From positions 37,242-101,241 of the forward strand of contig NW_027477080.1 of NCBI RefSeq assembly GCF_051020955.1: a DNA stretch of 64,000 bases. Reading direction: 5' to 3'. Under the pieces are notes generated by a model. The model did not search any database. It had not been told where the DNA came from and saw only the letters and a list, made by a program, of their open reading frames with translations. Below, piece after piece: positions 40,601 to 55,251 of this stretch. Both the position numbers and the translations under genes were made by a program. Numbering within the stretch: position 1 is the first letter of the stretch; every line of letters starts with the position of its first letter. The stretch is from Megalopta genalis (lineage: Eukaryota > Arthropoda > Insecta > Hymenoptera > Halictidae).

Positions 40601-43600
40601 ATATAGCTTCAAATGCAGGCGAAACTAACGAGTTACCTTCAAATCCATGCGAAACACATAATTTATCTTCAAATCAATGCGATGTAGAAGGTTTAGCTTC
40701 AAATCCATGCGAAACAAATGATTTAGCATCAAACACTTGGGATTTGGATGATATAGCTTCAACTGCAGACGAAACAAACGAGTTAGCTTCAACTCTGTGC
40801 GAAACAAATGATTTAGCTTCCAGTCAATGCGAAGTAGAAAGCTTAGCTTCCAATCCATGCGGAACAAATGATTTAGCTTCAAATACTTGCGATATAAATG
40901 ATAAAACTAGAAATGCAGGCGAAACGAACGAGTTAGCTTCAAATCAATGCGAATGACATGATTTAGCTGCAAATCGATGCGATGTAGAAGGATTACCTTC
41001 AAATCCATGCGAAACAAATGATTTAGCATCAGATACTTGCGATATAAGTGTTATACCATCAAATGCAGGCGAAACAAACGAGATAGCATCAAATCCATGC
41101 AAAACACATGATTTAGCTGCAAATCAAAGCGATGTAGAAGGTTTAGATTCAAATCCAAGCGAATCACATGATTTAGCTTCAAATCAATGCGATGTAGAAG
41201 GTTTAGCTTCAAATCCATGCGGCACAAATGATTTAGCTTCAGATACTAGCGATATAAGTGATAAAGCGACAAATGCAGGGGAAACGAACGAGTTAGCTGC
41301 AAATCCATGCGAAACACTTGATTTAGCTGCAAACCAATGCGATGTTGAAAGTTTAGCTTCAAATCCATGCGAAACAAATGATTTAGCTTCAGATACTTGC
41401 GATATAAGTGATATAGCTGCAAATGCAGGGGAAGCAAACGAGTTAGCATCAAATCCATGCAAAACACATGATTGAGCTTCAAATCAATGCTATGTAGAAG
41501 GTTCAGCTTCAAATCCATGCGACACAAATGATTTAGCTTCAGATACTTGCGATATATGTGATATAGATTCAATTGCATGCGAAACAATCGAGTTATCTTC
41601 AAATCCATGCGAAACACGTGATTTAGCTGCAAATCAATGCGATGCAGAATGTTTAGCTTCAAATCCATGCGAAACAAATGATTTAGCTTCAGATACTAGC
41701 GATATATGTGATATTGCTTCGAGTGCAGACGAAACAAACGAGTTAGCTTTAAATCCAAGCGGACCTCATGATTTAGCTTAAAATTCATGCGAAACACATG
41801 GATTAGTTTCAAATCTATGCGACACAAATGGTTTAGCTTCAGATACATGTGATAAACGTGATTTAGCTTCAACTGCATACGAAACAAACGAGTTAGCTTC
41901 AAATCCATGCGAAACACATGACTTAGCTTCAAATCATTGCGAAGTAGAAGGCTTAGCTTCAAATCCATGCAAAACACATGATTTAGCCTCAGATACTTGC
42001 AATATATATGAAATAGCTTCAAATGCAGTGGAGACAAACGAGTTAGAATCAAATCCATGCAAAACACATGATTTAGCTTCAAATCAAAGCGATTTAGAAG
42101 GTATAGCTTCAAATCCAAGCGAAACACATGATTTAGCTTCAAATCAATGCGATGTAGATGGTGTAGCTTCAAATCCATGCGAAACAAATGATTTACCTTC
42201 AAACACTTGTGATATAAGTGATATAGATGCAAATGCAGACGAATCAAACGGGGTAGCTTCAAAATGCAGGCGATACATATCATTTAACTTCAAATCGATA
42301 CGATGTGGAAGGTTTAGGTTCTAATCCATGCAAAACAAATGATTTAGCATCAGATACTTGCGATATGACTGATATAGCTTCAAATGCAGTGGAATCAAAC
42401 GAGTAAGCATAAAATCCATGCAAAACACATGATTTAGCTGCAAATCAAAGCCATGTAGAAGGTTTAGATTCAAATCCAAGCGAATCACATGATTTAGCTT
42501 CAAATCAATGCGATGTAGAAGGTTTAGCTTCAAATCTATGCGAAACAAATGATTTAGCTTCAAACACTTGTGATATAAGTGATATAGCTGCAAATGCAGA
42601 CGAATCAAACAAGGTAGCTTCAAAATCCATTTGATACATATCATTTAGCTTCAAATCGATACGATGTGGAAGGTTTAGCTTCAAATCCATGCGACACAAA
42701 TGATTTAGCTTCAGATACTTGCTATATAAGTTTTTAGCTCAAATGCAGACTAAACAAACGAGTTAGCTTCATATCCATGCGAAACAAATGATTTAGCTTC
42801 AAACACTTGCGATATATATAATACAGCTTCAAATGCAGGCGAAACAAACGAGTAAGATTCAAATCCAAGCGAAGCACGTGATATAGCTTCAAATCAATGC
42901 GATGTAGAAGGTTTTGCTTCAAATCCGCGCGAAACAAATGGTTTAGCTTCAAATACTTGCGATATAAGTGATATAGCTTCAAATGCAGGCGAAACAAACG
43001 AGTTAGCTTCATATCCGAGCGAAACACATGATTTAGCTTCAAATCAATGCGATGTAGAAGGTTTAGATTCAAATCCATGCGAAACAAATGATTTAGCTTC
43101 AAACACTATGGATATAAGTGATATAGCTTCAAATGCAGTCGAAACAAGCGAGTTAACTTCAAATCCATGCAAAACACATGATTAAGCTTCAAATCAATGC
43201 TATGTAGGAGGTTTAGATACAAAGCCATGCGACACAAATGATTTAGCTTTTGAAACTTGCGATATAAGTGATATAGCTTCAAATGCAAATTAAACAAACG
43301 AGATAGATTCATATCCAAGTGAAACACATGATTTAGCTTCAAATCAATCCGATGTAGAAGGTTTAGCTTCAAATCAATGCGAAAAAAATGATTTAGCTTC
43401 AAACACTTGGGATATATGTGATATAGCTTCAAATGCAGGCGAAACAAACGAGTTAGCTTCATATCCGAGCGAAACACATGATTTAGCTTCAAATCAATGC
43501 GATGTAGAAGGTTTAGATTCAAATCCATGCGAAACAAATGATTTAGCTTCAAACACTATGGATATAAATGATATAGCTACAAATGCAGGCGAAACGAACG
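34652..43600. repeat. 9-kb tandem block, copy 1
   Basis: From about 35,062 to 42,808 this copy aligns with 44,521-52,267 at a constant offset of 9,459 bp, with almost no difference. The two substitutions I located are T at 37,630 against C at 47,089, and A at 40,305 against T at 49,764. The first 400 bp (34,672-35,070) aligns best at an offset of 8,949 instead, so the junction at about 43,601 sits one 510-bp period out of register. All landmark irregular units are shared, including gatgcttcgatat near 37,316 and the truncated unit near 42,730. Confidence 0.92.
42715..42760. repeat. Truncated B/C monomer landmark
   Basis: The run cttgctatataagttttta followed by gctcaaatgcagac breaks the monomer pattern: the end of a B monomer is lost and fused to a shortened C monomer. 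The same lesion is found at 52,174-52,219, at the 9,459-bp offset. It therefore predates the large duplication and serves as an internal marker. Confidence 0.8.
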
Positions 43601-46600
43601 AGTTAGCTTCAAATCCATGCGAAACAAATGATTTAGCATCAGATACTTGCGATATAACTGATATACCTTCAAATGCAGGGGAAACAAACGAGTTAGCATA
43701 AAATCCATGCAAAACACATGATGTAGCTTCAAATCAATGCGATATAGGAGGTTTAGCTTCAAATCCATGCGAAACAAATGATTTAGCCTCAGATACTTGC
43801 GATATATATGAAATAGCTTCAAATGCAGGAGAAACAAACGAGTTAGCATCAATTCCATGCAAAAAACATGATTTAGTTTCAAATCAATGCGACGTAGACG
43901 GTTTAGCTTCAAATCCAAGCGAAACACATGATTTAGCTTCAAATCAATGCGATGTAGAAGGTTTAGCTTCAAATCCATGCGAAACAAATGATTTAGCTTC
44001 AAACACTTGTGATATAAGTGATATAGCTGCAAATGCAGACGAATCAAACAGGGTAGCTTCAAAATCCATGCGATACATATCATTTAGCTTCAAATCGATA
44101 CGATGTGGAAGGTTTAGCTTCAAATCCATGCGAAACAAATGATTTAGCATCAGATACTTGCGATATAACTGATATACCTTCAAATGCAGGGGAAACAAAC
44201 GAGTTAGCATAAAATCCATGCAAAACACATGATTTAGCTTCAAATCAATGCGATATAGGAGGTTTAGCTTCAAATCCATGCGAAACAAATGATTTAGCCT
44301 CAGATACTTGCGATATATATGAAATAGCTTCAAATGTAGGGGAGACAAACGAGTTAGCATCAAATCCATGCAAAACACATGATTTAACTTCAAATCAAAG
44401 CGATGTAGAAGGTATAGCTTCAAGTCCAAGCGAAATACATGATTTAGCTTCAAATCAATGCGATGTAGAAGGTTTAGCTTCAAATCCATGCGACACAAAT
44501 GATTTAGCTTCAAACACTTGTGATATAAGTGATATAGCATGAAATGCAGGCGAAACGAACGAGTGATTTTCAAATCCATGCGATACATATCATTTAGCTT
44601 CAAATCGATACGATGTAGAAGGTTTAGCTACAAATCCATGCGAAAAAAATGATTTAGCATCAAACACTTGGGGTATAGGTGATATAGCTTCAAATGCAGA
44701 CGAATCAAACGAGTTAGCTTCAAAATCCATGCGATACACATCATTTATCTTTAAATCTATGCGAAATAGAAGGCTTAGATTCAAATCCATGCGAAACAAA
44801 TGATTAGGGTTCAGATACTTGCGATATAAGTGATATAGCTTCAAATGCAGACGAAACTAACGAGTTAGCTCCACATCCATGCCAAACACATGATTTAGCT
44901 TCAAATCAATGCGATGTAGAAGGATTAGCTTCGAATCCATGCGAAACAAATGATTTAGCTTCAAACACTTGGTATATAAGTGATATAGCTTCAAATGCAG
45001 ACGATGCAAACGCCTTAACTTCCAATCCAAGCGAATCACATGATTTAGCTTCAAATCAATGCGATGTAGAAAGTTTAGCTTCAAATCCATGCGGAACAAA
45101 TTATTTAGCTTCAAATCAATGCGATGTAGAAGGTTTAGCTTCAAATCCATGCGAAACAAATGATTTAGCTTCAAACACTTGTGATATAAGTGATATAGCT
45201 GCAAATTCAGACGTATCAAACAGGGTAGCTTCAAAATCCATGCGATACATATCATTTAGCTTCAAATCGATACGATGTGGAAGGTTTAGCTTCAAATCCA
45301 TGCGAAACAAATAATTTAGCATCAGATACTTGCGATATAACTGATATACCTTCAAATGCAGGGGAAACAAACGAGTTAGCATAAAATCCATGCAAAACAC
45401 ATGATTTAGCTTCAAATCAATGCGATATATGAGGTTTAGCTTCAAATCCATGCGAAACAAATGATTTAGCCTCAGATACTTGCGATAATATGAAATAGCT
45501 TCAAATGCAGGGGAGACAAACGAGTTAGCATCAAATCCATGCAAAACACATGATTTAACTTCAAATCAATGCGATGTAGAAGGTATAGCTTCAAGTCCAA
45601 GCGAAATACATGATTTAGCTTCAAATCAATGCGATGTAGAAGGATTAGCTTCAAATCCATGCGACACAAATGATTTAGCTTCAAACACTTGTGATATAAG
45701 TGATATAGCATGAAATGCAGGCGAAACGAACGAGTGATTTTCAAATCCATGCGATACATATCATCTAGCTTCAAATCGATACGATGTAGAAGGTTTAGCT
45801 ACAAATCCATGCGAAACAAATGATTTAGCATCAAACACTTGGGGTATAGGTGATATAGCTTCAAATGCAGACGAATCAAACGAGTTAGCTTCAAAATCCA
45901 TGCGATTCACATCATTTATCTTTAAATCTATGCGAAATAGAAGATTTAGATTCAAATCCACGCAAAACAAATGATTCAGCTTCAAATCAATACGATGTAG
46001 AAGGTTTAGCTTCAAATCCATGCGAAACAAATGATTTAGGTTCAGATGCTTGCGATATAAGTGATGTAGAATCAAATGCAGACGAATCAAACGAGTTAGC
46101 TTCAAAATCCATGCGGTACACATCATTTAGCTTTAAATCCATGCGAAGTAGAAGGCTTAGCTTCAAATCCATGCGAAACAAATGATTTATCATCAGATAC
46201 TTGCGATATAACTGACATAACTTCAAATGCAGGGGAAACAAACGAGTTAGTATCAAATCCATGCAAAACACATGATTTAGTTTCAAATCAATGCGATGTA
46301 GAAGGTTTAACTTCAAATCCAAGCAAAACACATGATTTAGCTTCAAATCAATGCGATGTAGAAGGTTTAGATTCAAATCCATGCGAAACAAATGATTTAG
46401 CTTCAAACACTTGTGATATAAGTGATATAGCTGCAAATGCAGACAAATCAAACGGGATAGCTTCAAAATCCATGCGATACGCATCATTTATCTTTAAATC
46501 TATGCGAAATAGAAGGCTTAGATTCAAATCCATGCGAAACAAATGATTAGGGTTCACATACTTGCGATATAAGCGATATAGCTTCAAATGCAGGCGAAAC

Positions 46601-49600
46601 AAACGAAGTAGCTTCAAATCCAAACGAAACACATGCTTTAGCTTCAAATCAACGCGAAGTAGAAGGCTTAGCTTCAAATCCATGCAAAACAAATGATTCA
46701 GCTTCAAATCAATACGATGTAGAAGGTTTAGCTTCAAATCCATGCGAAACAAATGATTTAGGTTCAGATGCTTCGATATAAGTGATGTAGCATCAAATGC
46801 AGACGAATCAAACGAGTTAGCTTCAAAATCCATGCGGTACACATCATTTAGCTTTAAATCCATGCGAAGTAGAAGGCTTAGCTACAAATTCATGCGAAAC
46901 AAATGATTTAGCTTCAGATACTTGCGATATAAGTGATATAGCTTCAAATGCAGGAGACACAAACGAGTTAGCATCAATTCCATGCAAAAAACATGATTTA
47001 GTTTCAAACCAATGCGACGTAGACGGTTTAGCTACAAATCCATGCGAAACAAATGATTTAGGTTCAGATGCTTGCGATATAAGTGATGCAGCATCAAATG
47101 CAGACGACTCAAACGAGTTAGCTTAAAAATCCATGCGGTACACATCATTTAGCTTTAAATCCACGTGAAGTAGAAGGCTCAGCTTCAAATCCAAGCTAAA
47201 CACATGATTTAGCTTCAAATCAATACGATGTAGAAGGTTTAGCTTCAAATCAATGCGATATAGGAGGTTTAGCTTCAAATCCATGCGAAACAAATGATTT
47301 AGCCTCAGATACTTGCGATATATATGAAATAGATACAAATGCAGGGGAGACACACGAGTTAGCATCAAATCCATGCAAAACACATGATTTAACTTCAAAT
47401 CAAAGCGATGTAGAAGGTATAGCTTCAAGTCCAAGCGAAATACATGATTTAGCTTCAAATCAATGCGATGTAGAAGGTTTAGCTTCAAATCCATGCGACA
47501 CAAATGATTTAGCTTCAAACACTTGTGATATAAGTGTTATACCATCAAATGCAGGCGAAACAAACGAGTTAGCATCAAATCCATGCAAAACACATGATTT
47601 AGCTGCAAATCAAAGCGATGTAAAAGGTTTAGATTTAAATCCAAGCGAATCACATGATTTAGCTTCAAATCAATGCGATGTAGAAGGTTTAGCTTCAAAT
47701 CCATGCGATACAAATGATTTAGCTTCAAACACTTGTGATATAAGTGATATAGCTGCAAATGCAGACGAATCAAACAGGGTAGCTTCAAAATCCATGCGAT
47801 ACATATCATTTAGCTTCAAATCGATACGATGTAGAAGGTTTAGCTACAAATCCATGCGAAACAAATGATTTAGCATCAAACACTTGGGGTATAGGTGATA
47901 TAGCTTCAAATGCAGACGAATCAAACGAGTTAGCTTCAAAATCCATGCGATACACATCATTTATCTTTAAATCTATGCGAAATAGAAGATTTAGATTCAA
48001 ATCCATGCAAAACAAATGATTCAGCTTCAAATCAATACGATGTAGAAGGTTTAGCTTCAAATCCATGCGAAACAAATGATTTAGGTTCAGATGCTTGCGA
48101 TATAAGTGATGTAGCATCAAATGCAGACGAATCAAACGAGTTAGCTTCAAAATCCATGCGGTACACATCATTTAGCTTGAAATCCATGCGAAGTAGAAGG
48201 CTTAGCTTCAAATCCATGCGAAACAAATGATTTATCATCAGATACTTGCGATATAACTGACATAACTTCAAATGCAGGGGAAACAAACGAGTTAGTATCA
48301 AATCCATGCAAAACACATGATTTAGTTTCAAATCAATGCGATGTAGAAGGTTTAACTTCAAATCCAAGCAAAACACATGATTTAGCTTCAAATCAATGCG
48401 ATGTAGAAGGTTTAGATTCAAATCCATGCGTAACAAATGATTTAGCTTCAAACACTTGTGATATAAGTGATATAGCTGCAAATGCAGACAAATCAAACGG
48501 GATAGCTTCAAAATCCATGCGATACATATCATTTAGCTCCAAATCAATACTATGTAGAAGGTTTAGCTTCAAATCCATGCGAAACAAATGATTTAGCTCC
48601 AAATACTTGCGATATATATAATACAGCTTCAAATGCAGGCGAAACAAACGAGTAAGATTCAAATCCAAGCGAAGCACGTGATATAGCTTCAAATCAATGC
48701 GATGTAGAAGGTTTAGCTTCAAATCCGCGCGAAACAAATGGTTTAGCTTCAAATACTTGCGATATAAGTGATATAGCTTCAAATCAATGCGATGTAGAAG
48801 GTTTAGCTTCAAATCCATGCGAAACACATGATTTAGCTTCAAATCCATGCAAAACACATGATTTAGCTTTAAATGAATGCGAAGTAGAAGGCTTATCTTC
48901 AAATCCATGCGAAACAAATCATTCAGCTTCAGAAACTTGCGATATAAGTGATATAATTTCAAATGCAGACGAAACAAACGTGCTAGCTTCACCTCCATAC
49001 GAAACACAGTATTTAGCTTCAAAACAATGCGATGTGGAAGGTTTAGCTTCAAACCAATGCTATGTGCACGATTTAGCTTCAAACCAATGCGATTTGTAAG
49101 GTTTAGCTTCAAATCCATGCGACTCAAATGACTTGCATCAGATACTTGCGATATAAGTGATATAGCTTCAAATGCAGGCGAAACAAACGAAGTAGCTTCA
49201 AATCCAAACGAAACACATGCTTTAGCTTCAAATCAATGCGAAGTAGATGGCTTAGCTTCAAATCCATGCAAAACAAATGATTCAGCTTCAAATCAATACG
49301 ATGTAGAAGGTTTAGCTTCAAATCCATGCGAAACAAATGATTTAGCATCAGATACTTGCGATATAACTGATATAGCTTCAAATGCAGTTGAATCAAACGA
49401 GTTAGCATAAAATCCATGCAAAACACATGATTTAGCTTCTAATCAATGCGATATAGGAGGTTTAGCTTCAAATCCATGCGAAACAAATGATTTAGCCTCA
49501 GATACTTGCAATATATATGAAATAGCTTCAAATGCAGAGGAGACAAGCGAGTTAGAATCAAATCCATGCAAAACACATGATTTAGCTACAAATCAAAGCG

Positions 49601-52465
49601 ATGTAGAAGGTATAGCTTCAAATCCAAGCGAAACACATGATTTAGCTTCAAATCAATGCGATGTAGAAGGTTTAGCTTCAAATCCATGCGAAACAAATGA
49701 TTTACCTTCAAACACTTGTGATATAAGTGATATAGCTGCAAATGCAGACGAATCAAACGGGATTGCTTCAAAATGCAGGCGATACATATCATTTAGCTTC
49801 AAATCGATACGATGTGGAAGGTTTAGCTTCAAATCCATGCGAAACAAATGATTTAGCATCAGATACTTGCGATATAACTGATATAGCTTCAAATGCAGGG
49901 GAGACAAACGAGTTAGCATCAAATCCAAGCAAAACACATGATTTAGCTGCAAATCAAAGCGATGTAGAAGGTTTAGATTCAAATCCAAGCGAATCACATG
50001 ATTTAGCTTCAAATCCATGCGACACAAATGACTTGCATAAGATACTTGCGATATAAGTGATATAGCTTCAAATGCAGGCGAAACTAACGAGTTACCTTCA
50101 AATCCATGCGAAACACATAATTTATCTTCAAATCAATGCGATGTAGAAGGTTTAGCTTCAAATCCATGCGAAACAAATGATTTAGCATCAAACACTTGGG
50201 ATTTGGATGATATAGCTTCAACTGCAGACGAAACAAACGAGTTAGCTTCAACTCTGTGCGAAACAAATGATTTAGCTTCCAGTCAATGCGAAGTAGAAAG
50301 CTTAGCTTCCAATCCATGCGGAACAAATGATTTAGCTTCAAATACTTGCGATATAAATGATAAAACTAGAAATGCAGGCGAAACGAACGAGTTAGCTTCA
50401 AATCAATGCGAATGACATGATTTAGCTGCAAATCGATGCGATGTAGAAGGATTACCTTCAAATCCATGCGAAACAAATGATTTAGCATCAGATACTTGCG
50501 ATATAAGTGTTATACCATCAAATGCAGGCGAAACAAACGAGATAGCATCAAATCCATGCAAAACACATGATTTAGCTGCAAATCAAAGCGATGTAGAAGG
50601 TTTAGATTCAAATCCAAGCGAATCACATGATTTAGCTTCAAATCAATGCGATGTAGAAGGTTTAGCTTCAAATCCATGCGGCACAAATGATTTAGCTTCA
50701 GATACTAGCGATATAAGTGATAAAGCGACAAATGCAGGGGAAACGAACGAGTTAGCTGCAAATCCATGCGAAACACTTGATTTAGCTGCAAACCAATGCG
50801 ATGTTGAAAGTTTAGCTTCAAATCCATGCGAAACAAATGATTTAGCTTCAGATACTTGCGATATAAGTGATATAGCTGCAAATGCAGGGGAAGCAAACGA
50901 GTTAGCATCAAATCCATGCAAAACACATGATTGAGCTTCAAATCAATGCTATGTAGAAGGTTCAGCTTCAAATCCATGCGACACAAATGATTTAGCTTCA
51001 GATACTTGCGATATATGTGATATAGATTCAATTGCATGCGAAACAATCGAGTTATCTTCAAATCCATGCGAAACACGTGATTTAGCTGCAAATCAATGCG
51101 ATGCAGAATGTTTAGCTTCAAATCCATGCGAAACAAATGATTTAGCTTCAGATACTAGCGATATATGTGATATTGCTTCGAGTGCAGACGAAACAAACGA
51201 GTTAGCTTTAAATCCAAGCGGACCTCATGATTTAGCTTAAAATTCATGCGAAACACATGGATTAGTTTCAAATCTATGCGACACAAATGGTTTAGCTTCA
51301 GATACATGTGATAAACGTGATTTAGCTTCAACTGCATACGAAACAAACGAGTTAGCTTCAAATCCATGCGAAACACATGACTTAGCTTCAAATCATTGCG
51401 AAGTAGAAGGCTTAGCTTCAAATCCATGCAAAACACATGATTTAGCCTCAGATACTTGCAATATATATGAAATAGCTTCAAATGCAGTGGAGACAAACGA
51501 GTTAGAATCAAATCCATGCAAAACACATGATTTAGCTTCAAATCAAAGCGATTTAGAAGGTATAGCTTCAAATCCAAGCGAAACACATGATTTAGCTTCA
51601 AATCAATGCGATGTAGATGGTGTAGCTTCAAATCCATGCGAAACAAATGATTTACCTTCAAACACTTGTGATATAAGTGATATAGATGCAAATGCAGACG
51701 AATCAAACGGGGTAGCTTCAAAATGCAGGCGATACATATCATTTAACTTCAAATCGATACGATGTGGAAGGTTTAGGTTCTAATCCATGCAAAACAAATG
51801 ATTTAGCATCAGATACTTGCGATATGACTGATATAGCTTCAAATGCAGTGGAATCAAACGAGTAAGCATAAAATCCATGCAAAACACATGATTTAGCTGC
51901 AAATCAAAGCCATGTAGAAGGTTTAGATTCAAATCCAAGCGAATCACATGATTTAGCTTCAAATCAATGCGATGTAGAAGGTTTAGCTTCAAATCTATGC
52001 GAAACAAATGATTTAGCTTCAAACACTTGTGATATAAGTGATATAGCTGCAAATGCAGACGAATCAAACAAGGTAGCTTCAAAATCCATTTGATACATAT
52101 CATTTAGCTTCAAATCGATACGATGTGGAAGGTTTAGCTTCAAATCCATGCGACACAAATGATTTAGCTTCAGATACTTGCTATATAAGTTTTTAGCTCA
52201 AATGCAGACTAAACAAACGAGTTAGCTTCATATCCATGCGAAACAAATGATTTAGCTTCAAACACTTGGGATATATGTGATATAGCTTCAAATGCAGGCG
52301 AAACAAACGAGTTAGCTTCATATCCGAGCGAAACACATGATTTAGCTTCAAATCAATGCGATGTAGAAGGTTTAGATTCAAATCCATGCGAAACAAATGA
52401 TTTAGCTTCAAACACTATGGATATAAATGATATAGCTACAAATGCAGGCGAAACGAACGAGTTAG
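43601..52465. repeat. 9-kb tandem block, copy 2
   Basis: Begins at a type A monomer (43,601-43,630) shared by both sides of the junction. Copy 2 has one extra 510-bp period at its start (about 44,020-44,520 pairs with a diverged version). It lacks 600 bp of copy 1 (about 42,808-43,408, four pentamers) near 52,267, after which it aligns with 43,410-43,610 at an offset of 8,859. Such high identity within a satellite means a very recent duplication or an assembly duplication; the sequence alone cannot decide. Confidence 0.92.
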
Positions 52466-52879
52466 CTTCAAATCTATGCGAAACAAATGATTTAGCTTCA
52501 AACACTTGGGATATAAGTGATATAGCTTCAAATTCAGTCGAAACAAACGAGTTAACTTCAAATCCAAGCGGAACACATTATTTAGTTTCAAATCAATGCG
52601 ATGTAGAAGGATTAGCTTCAAATCCATGCGAAGCAAATGATTGAGCTTGAAACACTTGGGATATATGTGATATAGCTTCAAATGCAGACGAAACAAACGA
52701 GTTAGCTTCAAATCCATGCGAAACTCTTGATTTAGCAGCAAATCAATGCGATGTAGAAGGTTTAGCTTCAAAACCATGCGAAACAAATAATTTAGCTTCA
52801 GATACTTGCGATATAAGTGATATAGCTTCAAATGCAGACTAAACAAACGAGTTAGCTTCATATCCGAGCGAAACACATG

Positions 52880-53210
52880 ATTTAGCTTCAAATCAATGCG
52901 ATGTAGAAGGTTTAGCTTCAAACCCAAGCGAAACATATGATTTAGCTTCAGATACTTGCGATATAAGTAATATAGCTTCACATGCAGTCGAATCAAACGA
53001 GTTAGTTTTAATTCCATGCAAAACACATGATTTTTCTTCAAATACTTGCGATATAAGTGATATTGCTTCAACTGCAGACGAAGCAAACGAGCTAGCTTCA
53101 AATCTATGCGATGTAGAATGTTTAGGTTCAAATGCATGCGAAACCAATGATTTAGCTTCAGATACTTGCGATATAAGTGATACAGCTACAAATGCAGTCG
53201 AAATAAACGA
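52880..53210. repeat. Local duplication, left copy (offset 1,289 bp)
   Basis: Aligns with 54169-54499. Shared private marks: aagtaatatagcttc, tgcagtcgaa, the ttccatgcaaaacac D monomer, catgatttttcttc, gatattgcttcaactgc, gagctagcttc, gaatgtttagg and gcgaaaccaatg. A related middle copy lies at about 53,560-53,760. Confidence 0.82.
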
Positions 53211-54168
53211 GTTAGCTTCGAATCCACGCGAAATACATGATTTAGCTTTAAATCAATGCGATGTAGATGGTTTAGCTTCAAGTCCGTGCGAAACAAATGA
53301 TTTAGCTTCAAACACTTGGGATATAAGCGATATAGCTACAAATGCAGACGAAATAAACGAGTTAGCTCCAAATCCATGCGAAACGCAAGATTTAGCTTCA
53401 AATCAATGCGATGTAGAAGGATTAGCTTCAAATCAATGCGGAGCAAATGATTGAGCTTGAAACACTTGGGATATATGTGATATAGCTTCAAATGCAGACG
53501 AAACAAACGAGTTAGCTACATATCCGAGCGAAACACATGATTTAGCATCAAATCAATGCGATGTTGAAGGTTTAGCTTCAAACCCAAGCGAAACATATGA
53601 TTTAGCTTCAGATACTTGCGATATAAGTAATATAGCTTCAAATGCAGTCGAAACAAACGAGTTAGTTTCAATTCCATGCAAAACACATGATTTTTCTTCA
53701 AATACTTGCGATATAAGTGACATAGCGTCAAGTGCAGACGAAACAAACGAGTTAGCTTCAAATCCATGCGTAACACATGATTTAGCTTCAAATCAATGCG
53801 ATGTAGAAGGATTAGCTTCAAATCCGTGCGAAGCAAATGATGAGCTTGAAACACTTGGTATATATGTGATATAGCTTCAAGTGCAGTCGAAACAAACGAG
53901 TTAGTTTCAATTCCATGCAAAACACATGATTTTTCTTCAAATACTTGCGATATAAGTGATATTGCTTCAACTGCAGACGAAATAAACGAGCTAGTTTCCA
54001 ATCCAAGCGAAACACGCGATTTAGCTTTAAATCAATGCGATGTAGATGGATTAGCTTCAAATCCATGCGAAGCAAATGAATGAGCTTCAAACACTTGGGA
54101 TATATGTGATATAGCTTCAAATGCAGACGAAACAAACGAGTTAGCTTCAAAGCCATGCAAAACGCAAG

Positions 54169-54499
54169 ATTTAGCTTCAAATCAATGCGATGTAGAAGGA
54201 TTAGCTTCAAATCCAAGCGAAACATATGATTTAGCTTCAGATAATTGCGATATAAGTAATATAGCTTCAAATGCAGTCGAAACAAACGAGTTAGTTTCAA
54301 TTCCATGCAAAACACATGATTTTTCTTCAAATACTTGCGATATAAGTGATATTGCTTCAACTGCAGACGAAGCAAACGAGCTAGCTTCAAATCTATGCGA
54401 TGTAGAATGTTTAGGTTCAAATGCTTGCGAAACCAATGATTTAGCTTCAGATACTTGCGATATAAGTGATACAGCTACAAATGCAGACGAAATAAACGA
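54169..54499. repeat. Local duplication, right copy (offset 1,289 bp)
   Basis: Partner of 52880-53210. The following units (about 54,465-54,670, with ctccaaatcc, cgaaacgcaag and gattgagcttgaaac) match 53,325-53,530, so two overlapping repeats with different offsets are combined here. Confidence 0.8.
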
Positions 54500-55251
54500 G
54501 TTAGCTCCAAATCCATGCGAAACGCAAGATTTAGCTTCAAATCAATGCGATGTAGAAGGATTAGCTTCAAATCAATGCGAAGCAAATGATTGAGCTTGAA
54601 ACACTTGGGATATATGTGATATAGCTTCAAATGCAGACGAAACAACGAGTTAGCTACATATCCGAGCGAAACACATGATTTAGCTTCAAATCAATGCGAT
54701 GTAGAAGGTTTAGCTTCAAATCCAAGCGAAACATATGATTTAGCTTCAGATACTTGCGATATAAGTGATACAGCTACAAATGCAGTCGAAATAAACGAGT
54801 TAGCTTCCAATCCACGCGAAATACATGATTTAGCTTTAATCAATGCGATGTAGATGGTTTAGCTTCAAGTCCGGGCGAAACAAATGATTTAGCTTCAAAC
54901 ACTTGGGATATAAGCGATATAGCTTCAAATGCAGACGAAACCAACGAGTTAGCTTCGAATCCAAGCGAATCACATGAATTAGCTTCAAATCAATGCGATG
55001 TAGAAGCTTTAGCTTCAAATCCAAGCGAAACATTGATTTAGCTATAGATACTTGCGATATAAGTGATATTGCTTCAAATGCAGACGAATCAATCGAGTTA
55101 GCTTCAAATCCATGCGATACACAACATTTAGCTCCAAATACTTGCGATATAAGTGATATAGCTTTCAAATGCAGACCAAACAAACGAGTTAGCTTCATAT
55201 CCAAGCGAAACACATACTGTAGCTTCAAATCAATGCGATGTAGAAGTTTTA

